Below the pieces are notes generated by a model. It saw only the letters and a list, made by a program, of their open reading frames with translations. It was not told the DNA's origin and made no database searches. From positions 10,230,001-10,294,000 of the forward strand of contig JBHGNT010000009.1 of the NCBI GenBank assembly GCA_043228905.1: 64,000 nucleotides of DNA. Reading direction: 5' to 3'. The DNA comes from Azolla caroliniana (taxonomy: Eukaryota > Polypodiophyta). A program made the translations under genes and the position numbers. This document shows, piece by piece, positions 1-10,021 of the stretch (position 1 is its first letter; the number at the start of each line of letters is the position of its first letter).

Positions 1-969
1 CGTCTTCGGCATGGTGAATTTGAGTCGGATTCCCTTCGACTGGTAGTACTCCTCGAACTACCCCCGATATTCTCCTCTATTGTCTGCTCGAACCGCCTTC
101 AGCTTCTGACCGGTTTCTCTTTCCACTCTCGCGTGGAGCTCCTTGAAGATAGACAACACCTGATCCTTCGTCTTCAACAGTGAGACCCACAACTTCCGGT
201 TGTGATTGTCTATGAACGTCACGAAGTACTGCGATCCGGCATGTGACTTTGTGTCGCCTTGACACATCGGTATGCACTACTTCCAGTGGTGCATTCCGTC
301 TCATCAGTGGTCTTGACCGGAAGGAGGTTCGGTTTTGCTTGCCGGCCAAGCAATCGATGCACTTCTCAAGTTGCACGTCCTTCACTGGAATGAGATTGTC
401 TTCGGCAAGTCTTCTCATCCCCTTCTGGCTCATGTGGCATAATCTCTTGTGCCACAACTCACTGACAATATCAAATGCTACGTTCACTTCTTCCCAGAAT
501 ATCTGGGCCTGCATCAGGTACAATGTGTTGATCTTCCAGGCTCGAGCCACAATCAAGATTCCCTTGCTGAACTTCATAACTCCGTTCTGGATGCTACATG
601 TGTAGCCTTCATCATCTAGCCGACCGGCTGATATCAGGTTCAACCGAACCTCCGGAATGTGTCGGACATCCTTCAACAACAACTTGCATCCGGTTGATGT
701 CGTCATCAACACATCTCCTATGTCGACAATTCGGCATGTAACTTCATTCCTCATCCGGACACAACTGTGATCTCCGACTATGTAGGATGAGAAGCATTTC
801 CGGCTTGGTGTTAGGTGGAACGATGCTCCGGAAGCGACAACCCACGTTGTCTCCTTGCCGACAAGGTTTAAGTCATTCTCCTTGGCAATGAGCATCGGTT
901 GTTCTTCACTTGTCATGATTGCTGACGTTCCCTTCCAATTCAACCCTTTCCGGTCCGAATAGTTCCTCT
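1..969 (-). pseudogene. Copia B protease, GAG-pre-integrase and integrase start, frameshifted
   Basis: This is the part of a copia Gag-Pol polyprotein that would cut the polyprotein and insert the cDNA. The protease motif reads WVVASGASFHLTP, so the catalytic Asp of the normal DSGA is Ala. A GAG-pre-integrase domain follows, with LWHKRLCHMSQKGMRRL and a Cys-X2-Cys pair (about 290-460). The integrase core then shifts frame near position 275, resuming as CQGDTKSHAGSQYFVTFIDN and containing RADNRGEY (about 60-265). A stop interrupts it near 60, but the frame stays coding-like to the window edge. The frameshift, the stop and the missing catalytic Asp make it non-functional. Family assignment is secure; the lineage within copia is not resolved. 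Confidence 0.88.
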
Positions 970-974
970 CCAAA

Positions 975-1306
975 TGTTACCCGTATAGGTATACGGGAGG
1001 GTTAAGTGTAACGTGAAAGGTGTAATGTGGAATATGAAATGTGAATGTGTGAGTGTGTGAGTGTTAGGTGAGGTAAGTAGGTGTACCTACATCCATTCGG
1101 CTTTTTGTAAAGATCTTATATAAATCCTCACTCATGGGGCATGAAAATAGGGAATATTGAAGTTACCCACAAACTGTGTCTGTCTTGATTCTCTCTCTCT
1201 CTCTCTCTCATTCGTTCTCTCTGTGCATCTCATCTCTCCTCTCACACTCAAACCCCCTTGGGAGGGGGGTGGAACCGATCTTGGCTCCACCCCCCACCCA
1301 TAAACA
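975..1306 (+). repeat. LTR of element C, left copy (332 bp)
   Basis: It starts TGTTACCCG and ends AAACA. An 8-bp perfect inverted repeat (CCCGTATA-GG-TATACGGG) lies just inside the TG end. A (CT)n tract sits near 1190-1209, and a G-rich/C-rich pair near 1255-1297 could pair. By eye it differs from the right copy at about three substitutions plus CT-tract length, which suggests a recent insertion. Confidence 0.88.
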
Positions 1307-1683
1307 CATGGCATGCCCTACGGCCTACCCCTCTTGAGAAGAAGTCTATCTCTCCTTTTCCCTCTCCATCACTAATCTCTCTGTCTCCTTCACTGCGTGT
1401 TTGTGTCTTTGTGTTAAAAAGTGGTGTGTATGGACTCTCTGTTGAGAGCCAATCTGCGATGGCAATGGAGATTTCTCTTGCTTTTATTTCTAATGTATCT
1501 AAGGCCTGATGGACAGGGCCTTTCAATCCCCATTTCCCCATTTTGTTACTCTCTCTGCAAAAAACCCTAGCTACCCCAGAGTTCATCTCTACGTGTTTAG
1601 CTCTCTACGTCTCTAGATGTTTGTCTATGTTGTATGTGTGCATCTTCGGCCTTCTCTCCGTACTGTGGATCTCCAACTTAAAC

Positions 1684-1863
1684 ATGGAGGCTTTCAAAAG
1701 GAAGCTAGACACAATCATGGGAGTGAATCGCAATGGAGAAGTGAAGGTCGTGAAGAGGAAGTATTATGTAACAGTTCTTTTCCAACTCATGAAAAATGGA
1801 CTTAGGAGCATGTTGGAAGAATATGAGGAAGCAAAAGAGAAAGGGAACAAAACAGAAACGTAA
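1684..1863 (+). pseudogene. Captured LUC7-like (U1 snRNP-associated) gene fragment
   Basis: The frame begins MEAFKRKLDTIMGVNRNG, continues EVKVVKRKYY, then LFQL and EYEEAKEKG before a stop. Plant LUC7-like proteins, which help U1 snRNP choose 5' splice sites, begin with the same pattern (M-D/E-A, LD-LMGANRNGDV, YY, then ELFQLTK and an EYEEAKAKG helix). The segment that should carry the first CCCH zinc finger between YY and LFQL is missing. The preceding 150 bases are CT-rich and contain AAAACCCTAG, like a captured 5' UTR. I see no splice evidence. The fragment lies wholly inside element C, so I read it as transduced and non-functional. Confidence 0.72.
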
Positions 1864-1867
1864 TCCA

Positions 1868-2830
1868 AGAGCCGACTGAGGAAGTGTTGGCTGAGAGATG
1901 GCCTGGAAAGCAGCTGAGAAGAGTTCAAGCCAACTGAGAACTAGAGAATTCGGCTGAGACAGCCGACCAGATAGGGTTGGCCCTACAGATGGTTTGACGG
2001 ACGAAGATGATCGGCGTCCGACAGTCAACCAGACACAGAAATAGCCACAAATAAACCCAGACCAACTAAAAGAGAGTGTCGAGATGCGGCCGAGAGCCGA
2101 ACGTCAGTCCAGACGTGGCCAAGTAGCTACCAAGAAACGACCGAGAGCCATCTGCGCATCGCTGCGAGATATGGTCGATTGACAGCTGAGACGTAGCCGA
2201 GAAAGCGGCTGAGAAGCCGAAGCCGAACCACGACCACGAGAAGGCCGGACAGCGGCAGAGAGTACGGCCGAAGTCCCGTAAGTGGCCGGAAAGTCACGGC
2301 CAAACAGAGAACTGGCCGAGCCCATCGAATAGTAGCGGCCGAACCGACCGAGTGATGGCCAAGCGAGAGACCCTGCGTGACGGCCGAGACAAACCGTGAG
2401 TACGGCTGAGAAATGTGGCCAAGAGTCGGCCAAATGACGGCCGAGAACAGTGCGAGAGTTGGCCAAGTGACATCAGAGAAAGGCAGACAGCGACGGCCAA
2501 CAGTATAGCACGGCAAATAAATGGCCGAGATATGGCCAAGACACGACTGCGAGAGGGCCGAGAAGCAGAGAGTCGGCCCAAGCATGGCGGAGAAAACGGC
2601 CAAGAAGCCGAGCAATGGCTGAGTGTTAGCCAATATATGGCCGAGAGCGACAACTGAGCACTGAGAATAGGCCGAGAGACGGCCCAACAAGAGCGGACGA
2701 GGGACAGTCGGCCAAGCACTAGCACGGCTGCCAAGATAGCCGAGAGCCAAGCGACGACCGTGGACGGCTACTACCGAGAAAGGCGACGGCCAAACAGATG
2801 ATGGGGGCCATCAAACAAAGAAAGTCGACA
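1868..2830. repeat. Degenerate GGCCGAGA / GGCCAAG repeat tract
   Basis: About 1 kb is built from irregularly spaced copies of GGCCGAGA, GGCCAAG and CGGCTGAGA at roughly 15-30 base intervals. Long frames open on the complementary strand (2127-2750) are a by-product of this composition and encode a Leu/Ser/Arg-rich low-complexity string, not a recognisable protein. The tract follows the LUC7-like fragment directly and belongs to the interior of element C. Confidence 0.7.
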
Positions 2831-3694
2831 GACAGGCCACGGACAACCGGCCAGCTGGCTGATGAACAGAAAATCAGGCTGACAACCACCAAAAAGAAGT
2901 AAAGAATCAAGAACAAGAAGAGGAAGAAGAAGTGGAGCCATGGAAGCTGCAGTGGTTGCTGTAAGCAGATGAAAACACGAAGACAAACAAAACAAAGAAC
3001 AACACACAACAAGAGACGAAGGTAAGGAAAACGAAGATAGAGCATTAGAAAGACGATGAAGAAGAAGAAAGGACCTACATAGAGAGACAAACAGACATTC
3101 GATTGAGACAACCCGGATGGAGCAGGAGATGACTGAACCAAGAAAACTAAAGAAGAAAGGAAGAAGAAGAAGACAAAGCATTGTTTCTGTCGCAACAGAG
3201 ATGGAAGAGAAGGAGAAAAAAGAAGAGCAAAGTTGAAAGAATGAAGAAACCGAAAACTAAAAAGAAGAAGAGAAAGGGAAGGGCATCACCGAGAATTTCA
3301 AAAGTTTGAGGGCACGATGGAAAATTTCAAAAACCAAACTGAAGAAAGTTAAAAACAAAAAAAACATAAGTGTAGCTATTAAAATTTCAAAAATTGAGGC
3401 TACGACATAGAAGTTCGGAAACCGAATGGCTCAAAACTCATTACCACTCCCAATAATGTAGAAATACATATATATATATATATACACCCACAATCTTTTT
3501 AAACCCTTAATGACTTTATCACAATGGACGAGCCGATTGGTGTATGATCCAATCGTGCGTTATGCTGACAGAACGAGAAGGTTTGTGTCAAGCCAGCTCC
3601 GATCGAAGTTATCGATCGTCAAGAAGTGTTCCGGTCGAGGGATTTTCGACCGTCGAGAGAAGAGCGTTGAAGTTTCCGGTCAATAAGTTTTTGG
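2831..3694. other. Purine-rich, AT-rich interior of element C, no gene
   Basis: GAA/AAG-rich sequence to about 3260 gives hydrophobic Leu/Phe open frames on the other strand that I take as artefacts. It is followed by A-rich sequence, a TA dinucleotide run near 3468-3484 and unique sequence. I see no domain, primer site or polypurine tract that I can defend. Confidence 0.5.
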
Positions 3695-3746
3695 CATGGG
3701 CTTTGTGGGATCGACGTGCAACGCACTGTCCCACGGGCGTGCCAGG
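3695..3746 (+). other. Hairpin-forming motif beside the right LTR of C
   Basis: Stem GTGGGA (about 3707) pairs with TCCCAC (about 3729) around a loop containing CGACGTGCAACGCACTG, followed by GGGCGTGCCAGG and then immediately by the LTR start TGTTACC. The inverted form of the same sequence, with matching stem arms, occurs at 10431-10478, again two bases from an LTR end. The function is unknown; it could be a 3' internal signal or a primer-site region. Confidence 0.5.
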
Positions 3747-3959
3747 TGTTACCCGTATAGGTATACGGGAGGGTTAAGTGTAACGTGAAAGGTGTAATGT
3801 GGAATATGAAATGTGAATGTGTGAGTGTGTGAGTGTTAGGTGAGGTAAGTAGGTGTACCTACATCCATTCGGCTTTTTGTAAAGATCTTATATAAATCCT
3901 CACTCATGGGCCATGAAAATAGGGAATATTGAAGTTACCCACAAACTGTGTCTGTCTTG

Positions 3960-4010
<51 letters not shown>

Positions 4011-4104
4011 CGTTCTCTCTATGCATCTCATCTCTCCTCTCACACTCGAACCCCCTTGGGAGGGGGGTGGAACCGATCTTGGCTCCACCCCCCACCCATA
4101 AACA
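3747..4104 (+). repeat. LTR of element C, right copy (358 bp)
   Basis: It carries the same TGTTACCCG to CATAAACA boundaries as the left copy. It is 26 bp longer because its CT microsatellite (about 3961-4007) is longer. It is followed by CCGAA, the right half of the target duplication. Confidence 0.88.
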
Positions 4105-4883
4105 CCGAACCCTTCTTCGAATCGGCACTATCGGTTCCTTTCTCTTTCCGGAAATGTCGACAGTTCTTCTGGAAGTGCCCTGGCTTCCCACAATAGAAAC
4201 AAGTAGGCCTCCCCCTTGACTTTGACCTCGTCCTCGATTTGTCCCGGTTTTGGGGACTCCGATACTGGCCTCTTTCCCTGTTTTGGTCATCTTCCATGAC
4301 TAAGGCCTTCAGATCGGTTCCGGACTCCTGGTCCTTCCAGCGAGCTTCTTCATCTAGCAAGCTAGGGACAACTGCTTTCCTTTCGGCCCAGTGTTGCCCA
4401 ACGTGACAAGTAACGTCTCCCAACTATCCGGGAGGGAACCGAGTAGGAGCAATGCGAGTACCTCATCCATGAGAGGTACTTCCAATGAGGTGGGTTGGTG
4501 TATTAGCCCCTAGAAGGCATTCATGTGCTCCACCATACTGGAGCTGTCTTGGTACCAGAGTCTTACTAACTTCCGGAATACCAAAACCCGATTAACGACA
4601 TTTTGTTCTGGAACATGATGCCGATCTTCTCCTAGAGTTCATGAGCCTTACTTTCTTCATTGAAGTTGTTGTACAGGTTCATGTCGATGAAGCACCGGAT
4701 GTACGCCGTCATATTCATGTGCATCACCTCCCATGTTGTGGCATCGACCTTATCCAGTTTCTTGTCCCCGAACTGTACCGACAACCAAAGATCTTTAACT
4801 ACTAGCATGTCCCTCATCTTCGACTTCCACACCGAGTAGTTGGAGCCGGTGAGCTTGAACATGCCGCCAAATGACTCTTCCAT
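4105..4883 (-). pseudogene. Copia B gag (capsid and zinc knuckle)
   Basis: Gag packages element RNA into virus-like particles. The start is the ATG at 4883, 15 bases after the primer site. The N-terminus MEESFGGMFKLTGSNYSVWK is the usual copia gag opening, followed by KMRDMLVVKDLW. The middle (about 4430-4630) is frameshifted. The C-terminal third carries a CCHC zinc knuckle, CFYCGKPGHFQKNC, in an RSKSRGR-rich context near 4150-4220. Across the excised element C the frame continues into the protease at 969. The frame breaks make it a pseudogene. Confidence 0.85.
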
Positions 4884-4897
4884 TTCTTGTGTTGTTC

Positions 4898-4909
4898 GCT
4901 CTGATACCA
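4898..4909 (-). promoter_or_regulatory. Primer-binding site, initiator Met tRNA (Copia B)
   Basis: The minus strand reads TGGTATCAGAGC, the perfect 12-base complement of the plant initiator-methionine tRNA 3' end. It lies between the LTR and the gag ATG. Confidence 0.92.
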
Positions 4910-4911
4910 GT

Positions 4912-5512
4912 TTCTAAGGAACTAGTGCGAAAGTATTGCTTGGCCACAACTGAGTCTCAAATCACTTTATGAAGGACCAAACACAGAAATGGGAAATAGG
5001 TATGATGAATGCACGTACACCAAACAATGATAAAGAACACAAGATGTTTACGTGGGAAAACCTAATCAGGAAAAACCACGGGAGCCCATGGACTCCGAAC
5101 TATCACTATATGAGAGGAAATACAAAGTGGAAACACAGAGGCAACGACCTACTACTCGCGATCTTCGCCAGACGGTGGTTACAACAGAGAGTGCTCGTAG
5201 CTACTCTCACGCTCTCTCTCTCTCTCTCTGTACAACAATAATAATGACAACAACCTGTGATTGCCCTAAGTCATATTTATACTCATATGACCTTAGGGCT
5301 ATTTACAAATATAGCCTTAATGGGCTTACTCTAACATATTTACACATATGTCCTTGGATCTGATTTGCACCAGATCTATCCGGATCCACTCGATCTGGTT
5401 TCCGGGTCTCATCCGGAACCCTTTCGGATCTGGTTTTGCTTCATACGACTCGTTCGATCTGGCTCCTCCAGTTCTCATCCGGATCCCATCTGGAGGGACC
5501 GAATTCCCAACA
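4912..5512 (-). repeat. 5' LTR of Copia B
   Basis: On the minus strand it begins TGTTGGGAATTCGGTCCC at 5512 and runs to the primer site. The inner boundary is approximate because no clear CA lies within a few bases of the primer site. It contains a (CT)n run near 5212-5228 and the LTR-typical TTTACGTGGGAAAACC block near 5048. It starts like solo LTR D (5898), so the two are relatives. Confidence 0.8.
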
Positions 5513-6790
5513 GTTCAACATGCTAGAAGCAAGACCAATCGGCTCTGTGTTGCTGACCAACTGTAAGGTGAATGCAAAGCAATGCCTGAGGGGAGAAAGA
5601 AAAGGATGAGATGAGGAAAGTACCATATGCTTCCGCTATCGGTAGTCTAATGTATGCTATGGTCTATACGGGACTGGACATAGCATTTGTTGTGGGAGTA
5701 GTAAGTAATCTAGGACAAGAACACTGGGCGACTGTTAAATGGATACTCAAGTATTTAAAGTGCACCTCAAGGGTATGCCGAAGGTATGGTGTCAGAAAAC
5801 CTATGCTCGAACGGTTTACCAATTCAGACATGTTGGGGGATGCAAACTCAAGTCGATCCACTTCAGGGTACATGATGACGTATGTAGGGGAAGCAGTTGT
5901 TGGGAAATAGGTCCCTTCAGATGGGAAGAGAAGAGCTGGGTTGATGAGAAACCGAAATTGAGGATATAGCCAACTCAGGAGAAAATATTTGTAAATAGTC
6001 GAAATGTGCCCCATGTGGGCTATGTATGTAAATAGCCATAAAGTTGTATAAGTATATATACAACTAGGGCAAACATTAGTAAAGTGTAGTTGATCATTGT
6101 TGTAAAGTTAGAATGAGGAAGTTGCCTCTATAACTATGAGTGAGCGAGCGAGCGAGAGAATGAGAGTGTAACTCTATAGCCGTCTGTCAGACGAAGGAAA
6201 ACTCAAGGTCGTTGCCTCTGAGTTTGTTATTTGTACTTCTCTCTTCCATAGTGATTCTGTTTCTCGAGGTTTGTGGAACCCCGTGGTTTTTCCTTTTTCG
6301 GATTCTCCACGTAAAACATCTGGTGTCTTTGTTCTTGCCTTTTTGTCTTCATGTTTTCAGTTTGTGTACTAGCTCTATTGTTTTTGCATCCGAATACAAA
6401 CATGTAACCGGTTGTGGCCGGTTGATTTTCAACAACAATGTCGTGGTAGTCATGATTTCAGAAATCTGTGGCCTTGTCGATCATAGAGGAAGAGTATATG
6501 GCAATGGTAGAGGCCGGCAAAGAGTTGAGTTGGATGAGAATTTTTCTTAGTGAGTTGGGAATGAAGCAAAGGGAGTTCTTGCTTCATTGTGATAGCTAAA
6601 GCGCCCAAGAATGCCACGTACCACTCCTGGACCAAACATATATAGAGGAGGTATCACTGGTTGCAGGAGAAAGTGGAAGAGGGAGGTATTACCCTTGTGA
6701 AGATCCGACATGCTCACGAAGAACCTACCGATGGACAGAGTCAGAGTTTGTTGATAAAGGATAGGACTAGCCTACTCTACCCACATGAGT
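5513..6790 (+). pseudogene. Copia A reverse transcriptase end and RNase H, split by a solo LTR
   Basis: The plus strand carries the copia RT/RNase H region: RKVPYASAIGSLMYAM, HWATVKWILKYLKCTS and STSGYMMTYVGEAV (5611-5897). After the solo LTR (5898-6434) it resumes as SW-S-FQKSVALS, EEYMAMVEAGKELSWM and LSELGMKQREFLLHCDS (6440-6590), then degrades. RNase H would remove genomic RNA during reverse transcription. Stops and shifts are frequent. The left end is cut at 5513 by Copia B. A purine tract and the 3' LTR follow. Confidence 0.86.
5898..6434 (+). repeat. Solo LTR D inserted in RNase H of Copia A (537 bp)
   Basis: It starts TGTTGGGAAATAGG and ends TTTTCAACA. Flanks GCAGT (5893-5897) and ACAAT (6435-6439) look like one 5-bp target duplication with two G-to-A changes. 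Removing the LTR and one flank restores the RNase H reading GEAVSW. No interior is present, so it is a solo LTR left by recombination. Confidence 0.83.
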
Positions 6791-6800
6791 GAAGGGGGAG
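6791..6800 (+). promoter_or_regulatory. Polypurine tract of Copia A
   Basis: GAAGGGGGAG lies two bases before the LTR start TGTTAGGA and would prime plus-strand DNA synthesis. It confirms the plus orientation of Copia A. Confidence 0.8.
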
Positions 6801-6802
6801 TT

Positions 6803-7491
6803 TGTTAGGAATATGTCCCTCCTATAGGAGGAACTGACTATTCGACTACATTAGAGACGGCAATCGAAGACAAGGAGTAGCCAACTAGTTGGGCCGAGAG
6901 CTAACAATTGATAACATGAAGACTCAACTTTGAGAGAGTCGATTGGGGGAGTCCACAGTGGGGTGAGTCCACGTCGAGGACACGACTGACTAGTTGGGCC
7001 GACCGGATGGTCGACGACAAGGTCGACTAGTCGGGTTGACTGGACAATCACCATAGGAGTCGGTTGATCAATTGCTATTATTAGTATAATAATAGGATTG
7101 AAAGTAGTAGAGGTTACATTTGTAAATATCCCATTCGGTGTATATGTATAAATACACTTAGGGAAATACTTTAGTTACTTAGAGTAGTAGAGAGTAGAAC
7201 AGAAAGTGGAGAACATAGTGAGAGGAAGAGTGAGAGGAAGCGGTGCCATAGTTAAGTGAGCTCAGACGCCAAGAGCCCTATGCGGCTGATACACTCTGTA
7301 TAGAGAGTGTTGTATTGTGGTCTCCTCTTGTATTTCCTTTTGTATAGTGGAAGATCCGTTCTCCCGTAGTTTCCCCCATTTAGGGTTTCTACGTAAATAC
7401 ATGTGCATTGTGTATTTTGTTTCTTTTCTATTTCCGTGTTATTGTACGAATCAGAGTCAATCTTTCTCATAGATCCAAGTCTAAAACCCCA
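6803..7491 (+). repeat. 3' LTR of Copia A (about 689 bp)
   Basis: It begins TGTTAGGAATATGTCCC after the purine tract. The right limit is set at CCCCA (7491) because integrase-coding sequence of Copia E resumes at 7492. It contains a probable TATA region (TGTATAAATACAC near 7145) and an LTR-typical TTTCTACGTAAA near 7386. Confidence 0.78.
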
Positions 7492-8465
7492 TCATCTCCA
7501 TTATAGTTTGATTCATCCTTTTTGCAAGACCATTTAGTTCAGGGCTCTTAAGCATTGTATATTCGAGTTTTATGCCTTGGGTCTTGCAATACTCCTTGAC
7601 TTGTCCTTTGTATTCGCCACCATTGTCGGTTTGGATAGCCTTCAACTTCCTTCCGGACTCTCTTTTTTACCTCTGGCCTGAAATTCCTAAAGGACTGACA
7701 ACACTTGGTCTTTTGAATTTGGCATGAAAGCCCACAACTTTCTATTGTAATTGTCAATGAATGTTACAAAATACTATCCACTACGATGCGATGGAGCATC
7801 CACGTAACATACATATGTGTGGACCAGTTCTAATGCACATTCTCTCCTTTTTGGTGGTCTTGAGTGAAATGCAACTTTGTTTTGCTTTCCGACCAAGCAG
7901 TTGACACATTTCTTGAAGTGAAACCCTTTTACTTCTGGAAGGAATTCCTTCTCGGCTAGGATATGCATGCCTCTCTCGCTCATGTTACAAAGCCTCTTAT
8001 GCCATAGCTCTCCACTTGAATCGACTGCCACATTTGCTTCATCCTTGCACAACTTGGCATGCATCACATATAGTGTCCCCTGTTTATGTGGTCGGGCCAC
8101 TATGAGACTCCCTTTGCAGAACATCCACATACCACTTTGAAAACTACCATTGTAGCATTCATTGTCCAATCTTCCAGTCGATATCAGATTCAGTCTGATA
8201 TCAAGTACATGTCAAACAACCATTAGGGTCGGTCTACAACCAGTTGATGTTGTCAGACATACACTTCCAATGCCATCTATATTGCATGCTCAATTATCTC
8301 CCATCTTTACACAGCCATTGTCACCTGTTGTGTAAGATGAGAAACATTCTCTCGAGGGAGTTATTTGGAACGATGCACCGGAGTCTATCACCCAAGTGCA
8401 TTCTTCATTTGCAAGCTTTACATTGGCTTGCTTGCAAATGAACAAGAGTTCTTCTTCACTCATAG
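7492..8465 (-). pseudogene. Copia E protease, pre-integrase and integrase fragment
   Basis: The protease near 8340-8410 reads TWVIDSGASF, so unlike Copia B it keeps the catalytic Asp. The pre-integrase domain (about 7840-8110) has ELWHKRLCNMSERGMHILAE and a Cys-X2-Cys motif. Integrase pieces at 7500-7757 include NYNRKLW, GGEYKGQVKEYC and LNGLAKRMNQTIMEM. Frames shift several times, and the coding ends abruptly at the Copia A LTR, so only the N-terminal and central integrase remain here. Confidence 0.85.
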
Positions 8466-8802
8466 CCATGGCTAAAGTGCCCTTCTCCTCAGAAATCTTT
8501 CTAGGTTCGACATCGTTCTAAGCACCTTTGTCTTTCTTAAGGTGACAATAGTCCTTCTTGAAGTGTCCAAGTTTTCCGCAGTAGAAACATGTGAAATTTC
8601 CTCTGGACTTGGACCTAGCATGAGACTTGTCTCTCTTTTGTGGACTTCTATGCTTGCTCCTTCCTTTGAAGGGATGTTGTGCCACATTTGCGTCCGATTG
8701 GGACAGGACACCCTTGTCCTTCCTTCTTGTCTCCTTGTTTAGGATACTTGTCTTCACCACTTGTAAAGACAAGTTTTCTTCTTGGCACGAGGAACTAAGA
8801 GA

Positions 8803-9266
8803 CACCACCAGGTTCTCCCAGATCTCTAGCAGGGTACACAATAGCAACAATGCTTGTAGAGCGTTGTCTAAGGGAAACTTGGTTGCCGCAAGTTGATTTA
8901 CCAACCCCATGAAGGTGTTGATGTGTACAACTATGCTTTCTCCATATTTGTACTTCAATCTCACAATCTTTTTCATCAGAGAAGCTTTGTTGAGGTTACT
9001 TTTCCTCTCGTACAATTTTGATAAGTTATGCCACATTTCGAGGCACAGAGAGACACCACCAGGTTCTCCTAGGTGTCTGGTAGGGTACAAAACAACAACA
9101 AAGCTTAGAGAGCGTCATCTAGGGGAAACTTGGTTGTCGCAAGCTGATTTACCAACCCCATGAAGGTGTTGATGTGTACAACTATGCTTTCTCCATCTCT
9201 GCACTTCAATCTCATGATCTTTCTCATCAGAGAAGCTTTGTTGAGGGCACTTTTCCTCTTGTACAA
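8803..9266 (-). repeat. Tandem duplication inside Copia E gag (about 235-bp unit, two copies)
   Basis: The block with ACACCACCAGGTTCTCC, TTTACCAACCCCATGAAGG and TCAGAGAAGCTTTGTTGAGG is present at 8803-9010 and again at 9045-9266, in the same order and about 85-90 percent alike by eye. Confidence 0.85.
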
Positions 9267-9740
9267 CCCTGGCAGTATTAGTCCTGGGCTAGACTTAGCC
9301 ACTAACACAAGGTATTCCCTTTCGGAATACATATCCAAAGGGATGGTTGGAGATATGTATTGTGATTCTCACTCACACACTTATCAATATCCAGTTACTT
9401 TCCAGATCACTTTTCGAAACACTTACAACATACCCGGCACTCAAATACACGCGTAAGATAATGAATGCTAGCACAAACGGCAAGGATACAAGATGGATAC
9501 AAGAGAGACAATAAGATAGATAATAACGTATTAAACTTGCATTACTTTTGTATTCATTACAATCCAAAATGGTGCCTCATCCGGCTACCGAATACAAAAC
9601 AGTACGGATTTGGATTAATACAACTATCTAGATCCGTCATTTCCTTAATAGTATTTATCTATAATATAATATTATTATCCGACATTAACTCTTCCCGATC
9701 CACACCTCCGCCTCCAAATCATACTCTTATAGGCCAACAG
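9267..9740 (-). repeat. Solo LTR-like insertion in Copia E gag (about 474 bp)
   Basis: Gag coding is broken between GTACAA and ACAATTTATGCC. The insert on the minus strand starts TGTTGGCCTATAAGAG and ends ACTGCCA, with ACAA on both sides as a probable short target duplication. No coding sequence is inside. A solo LTR is the simplest reading; exact ends are uncertain by a few bases. Confidence 0.65.
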
Positions 9741-10021
9741 ACAATTTATGCCACATTTCATAGGCATTTGTGTCGTTAGCCACATGCTGTAGAACACTCA
9801 CGTCTACACACTAATTGATTGTGACCATTGCCTTCCTATTCACGAGTTTCCACTTGGACTCCAACACCCCTGTGGGTATTTCACTATTGTGTATCGGGTC
9901 TTATAGGTGTTTGATTATTAGAAGATATTCCATCTTGATCTTCCAATTTGAGTAGCTGTGTGAGTTCAAGACTATCATTCCTAGAAAACCGCTCACAGCT
10001 CCTTCCATTCTTGCACCTCAA

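Larger units (their letters stand above)
975..4104. mobile_element. Non-autonomous LTR element C with a captured LUC7-like fragment
   Basis: Two nearly identical direct repeats beginning TGTTACCCG and ending CATAAACA (975-1306 and 3747-4104) bound a 2.4-kb interior with no gag or pol. The flanks are CCAAA (970-974) and CCGAA (4105-4109), a 5-bp target duplication with one G-to-A change. Excising C restores the frame of Copia B between its zinc knuckle and its protease. The interior carries a LUC7-like coding fragment, a 1-kb degenerate repeat and purine-rich filler. This matches a large non-autonomous (LARD-like) retrotransposon. Orientation is uncertain because I recognise neither a primer site nor a purine tract. 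Confidence 0.85.
1..5512 (-). mobile_element. Ty1/copia element B, 5' two-thirds, interrupted by element C
   Basis: Read on the minus strand the order is 5' LTR (about 5512-4912), a perfect initiator-Met primer site, gag, protease, GAG-pre-integrase and integrase, running off the left edge of the window. Element C (975-4104) splits the gag/protease junction; with C removed, gag and protease join in one frame. B itself sits in the reverse-transcriptase end of plus-strand Copia A, whose sequence resumes at 5513. The outer (left) boundary and reverse transcriptase of B lie outside the window. Confidence 0.85.
8466..10008 (-). pseudogene. Copia E gag with internal duplication and a solo LTR insertion
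   Basis: The ATG at 10008 opens MEGAVSGFLGMIVLNSHSYS followed by NWKIKMEYLL, a copia gag start. After the solo LTR the central gag helix region (LNKASLM-KI, GESIVVHINTFMGLVNQLA, TKFPLD) occurs twice in tandem (about 9045-9266 and 8803-9010). A zinc knuckle CFYCGKLGHFKKDYC follows near 8550-8595. Stops and shifts make it non-coding today. Confidence 0.84.

Noticed and set aside
2127-2750. Long open frame of about 207 codons on the minus strand
   Set aside because: It is a by-product of the GGCCGAGA-type repeat tract: low-complexity, no domain, overlapping several equally long frames.
2719-3195. Hydrophobic minus-strand frame that could look like a membrane protein
   Set aside because: It is the complement of an A/G-rich tract, so it yields Leu/Phe/Ser by composition alone.
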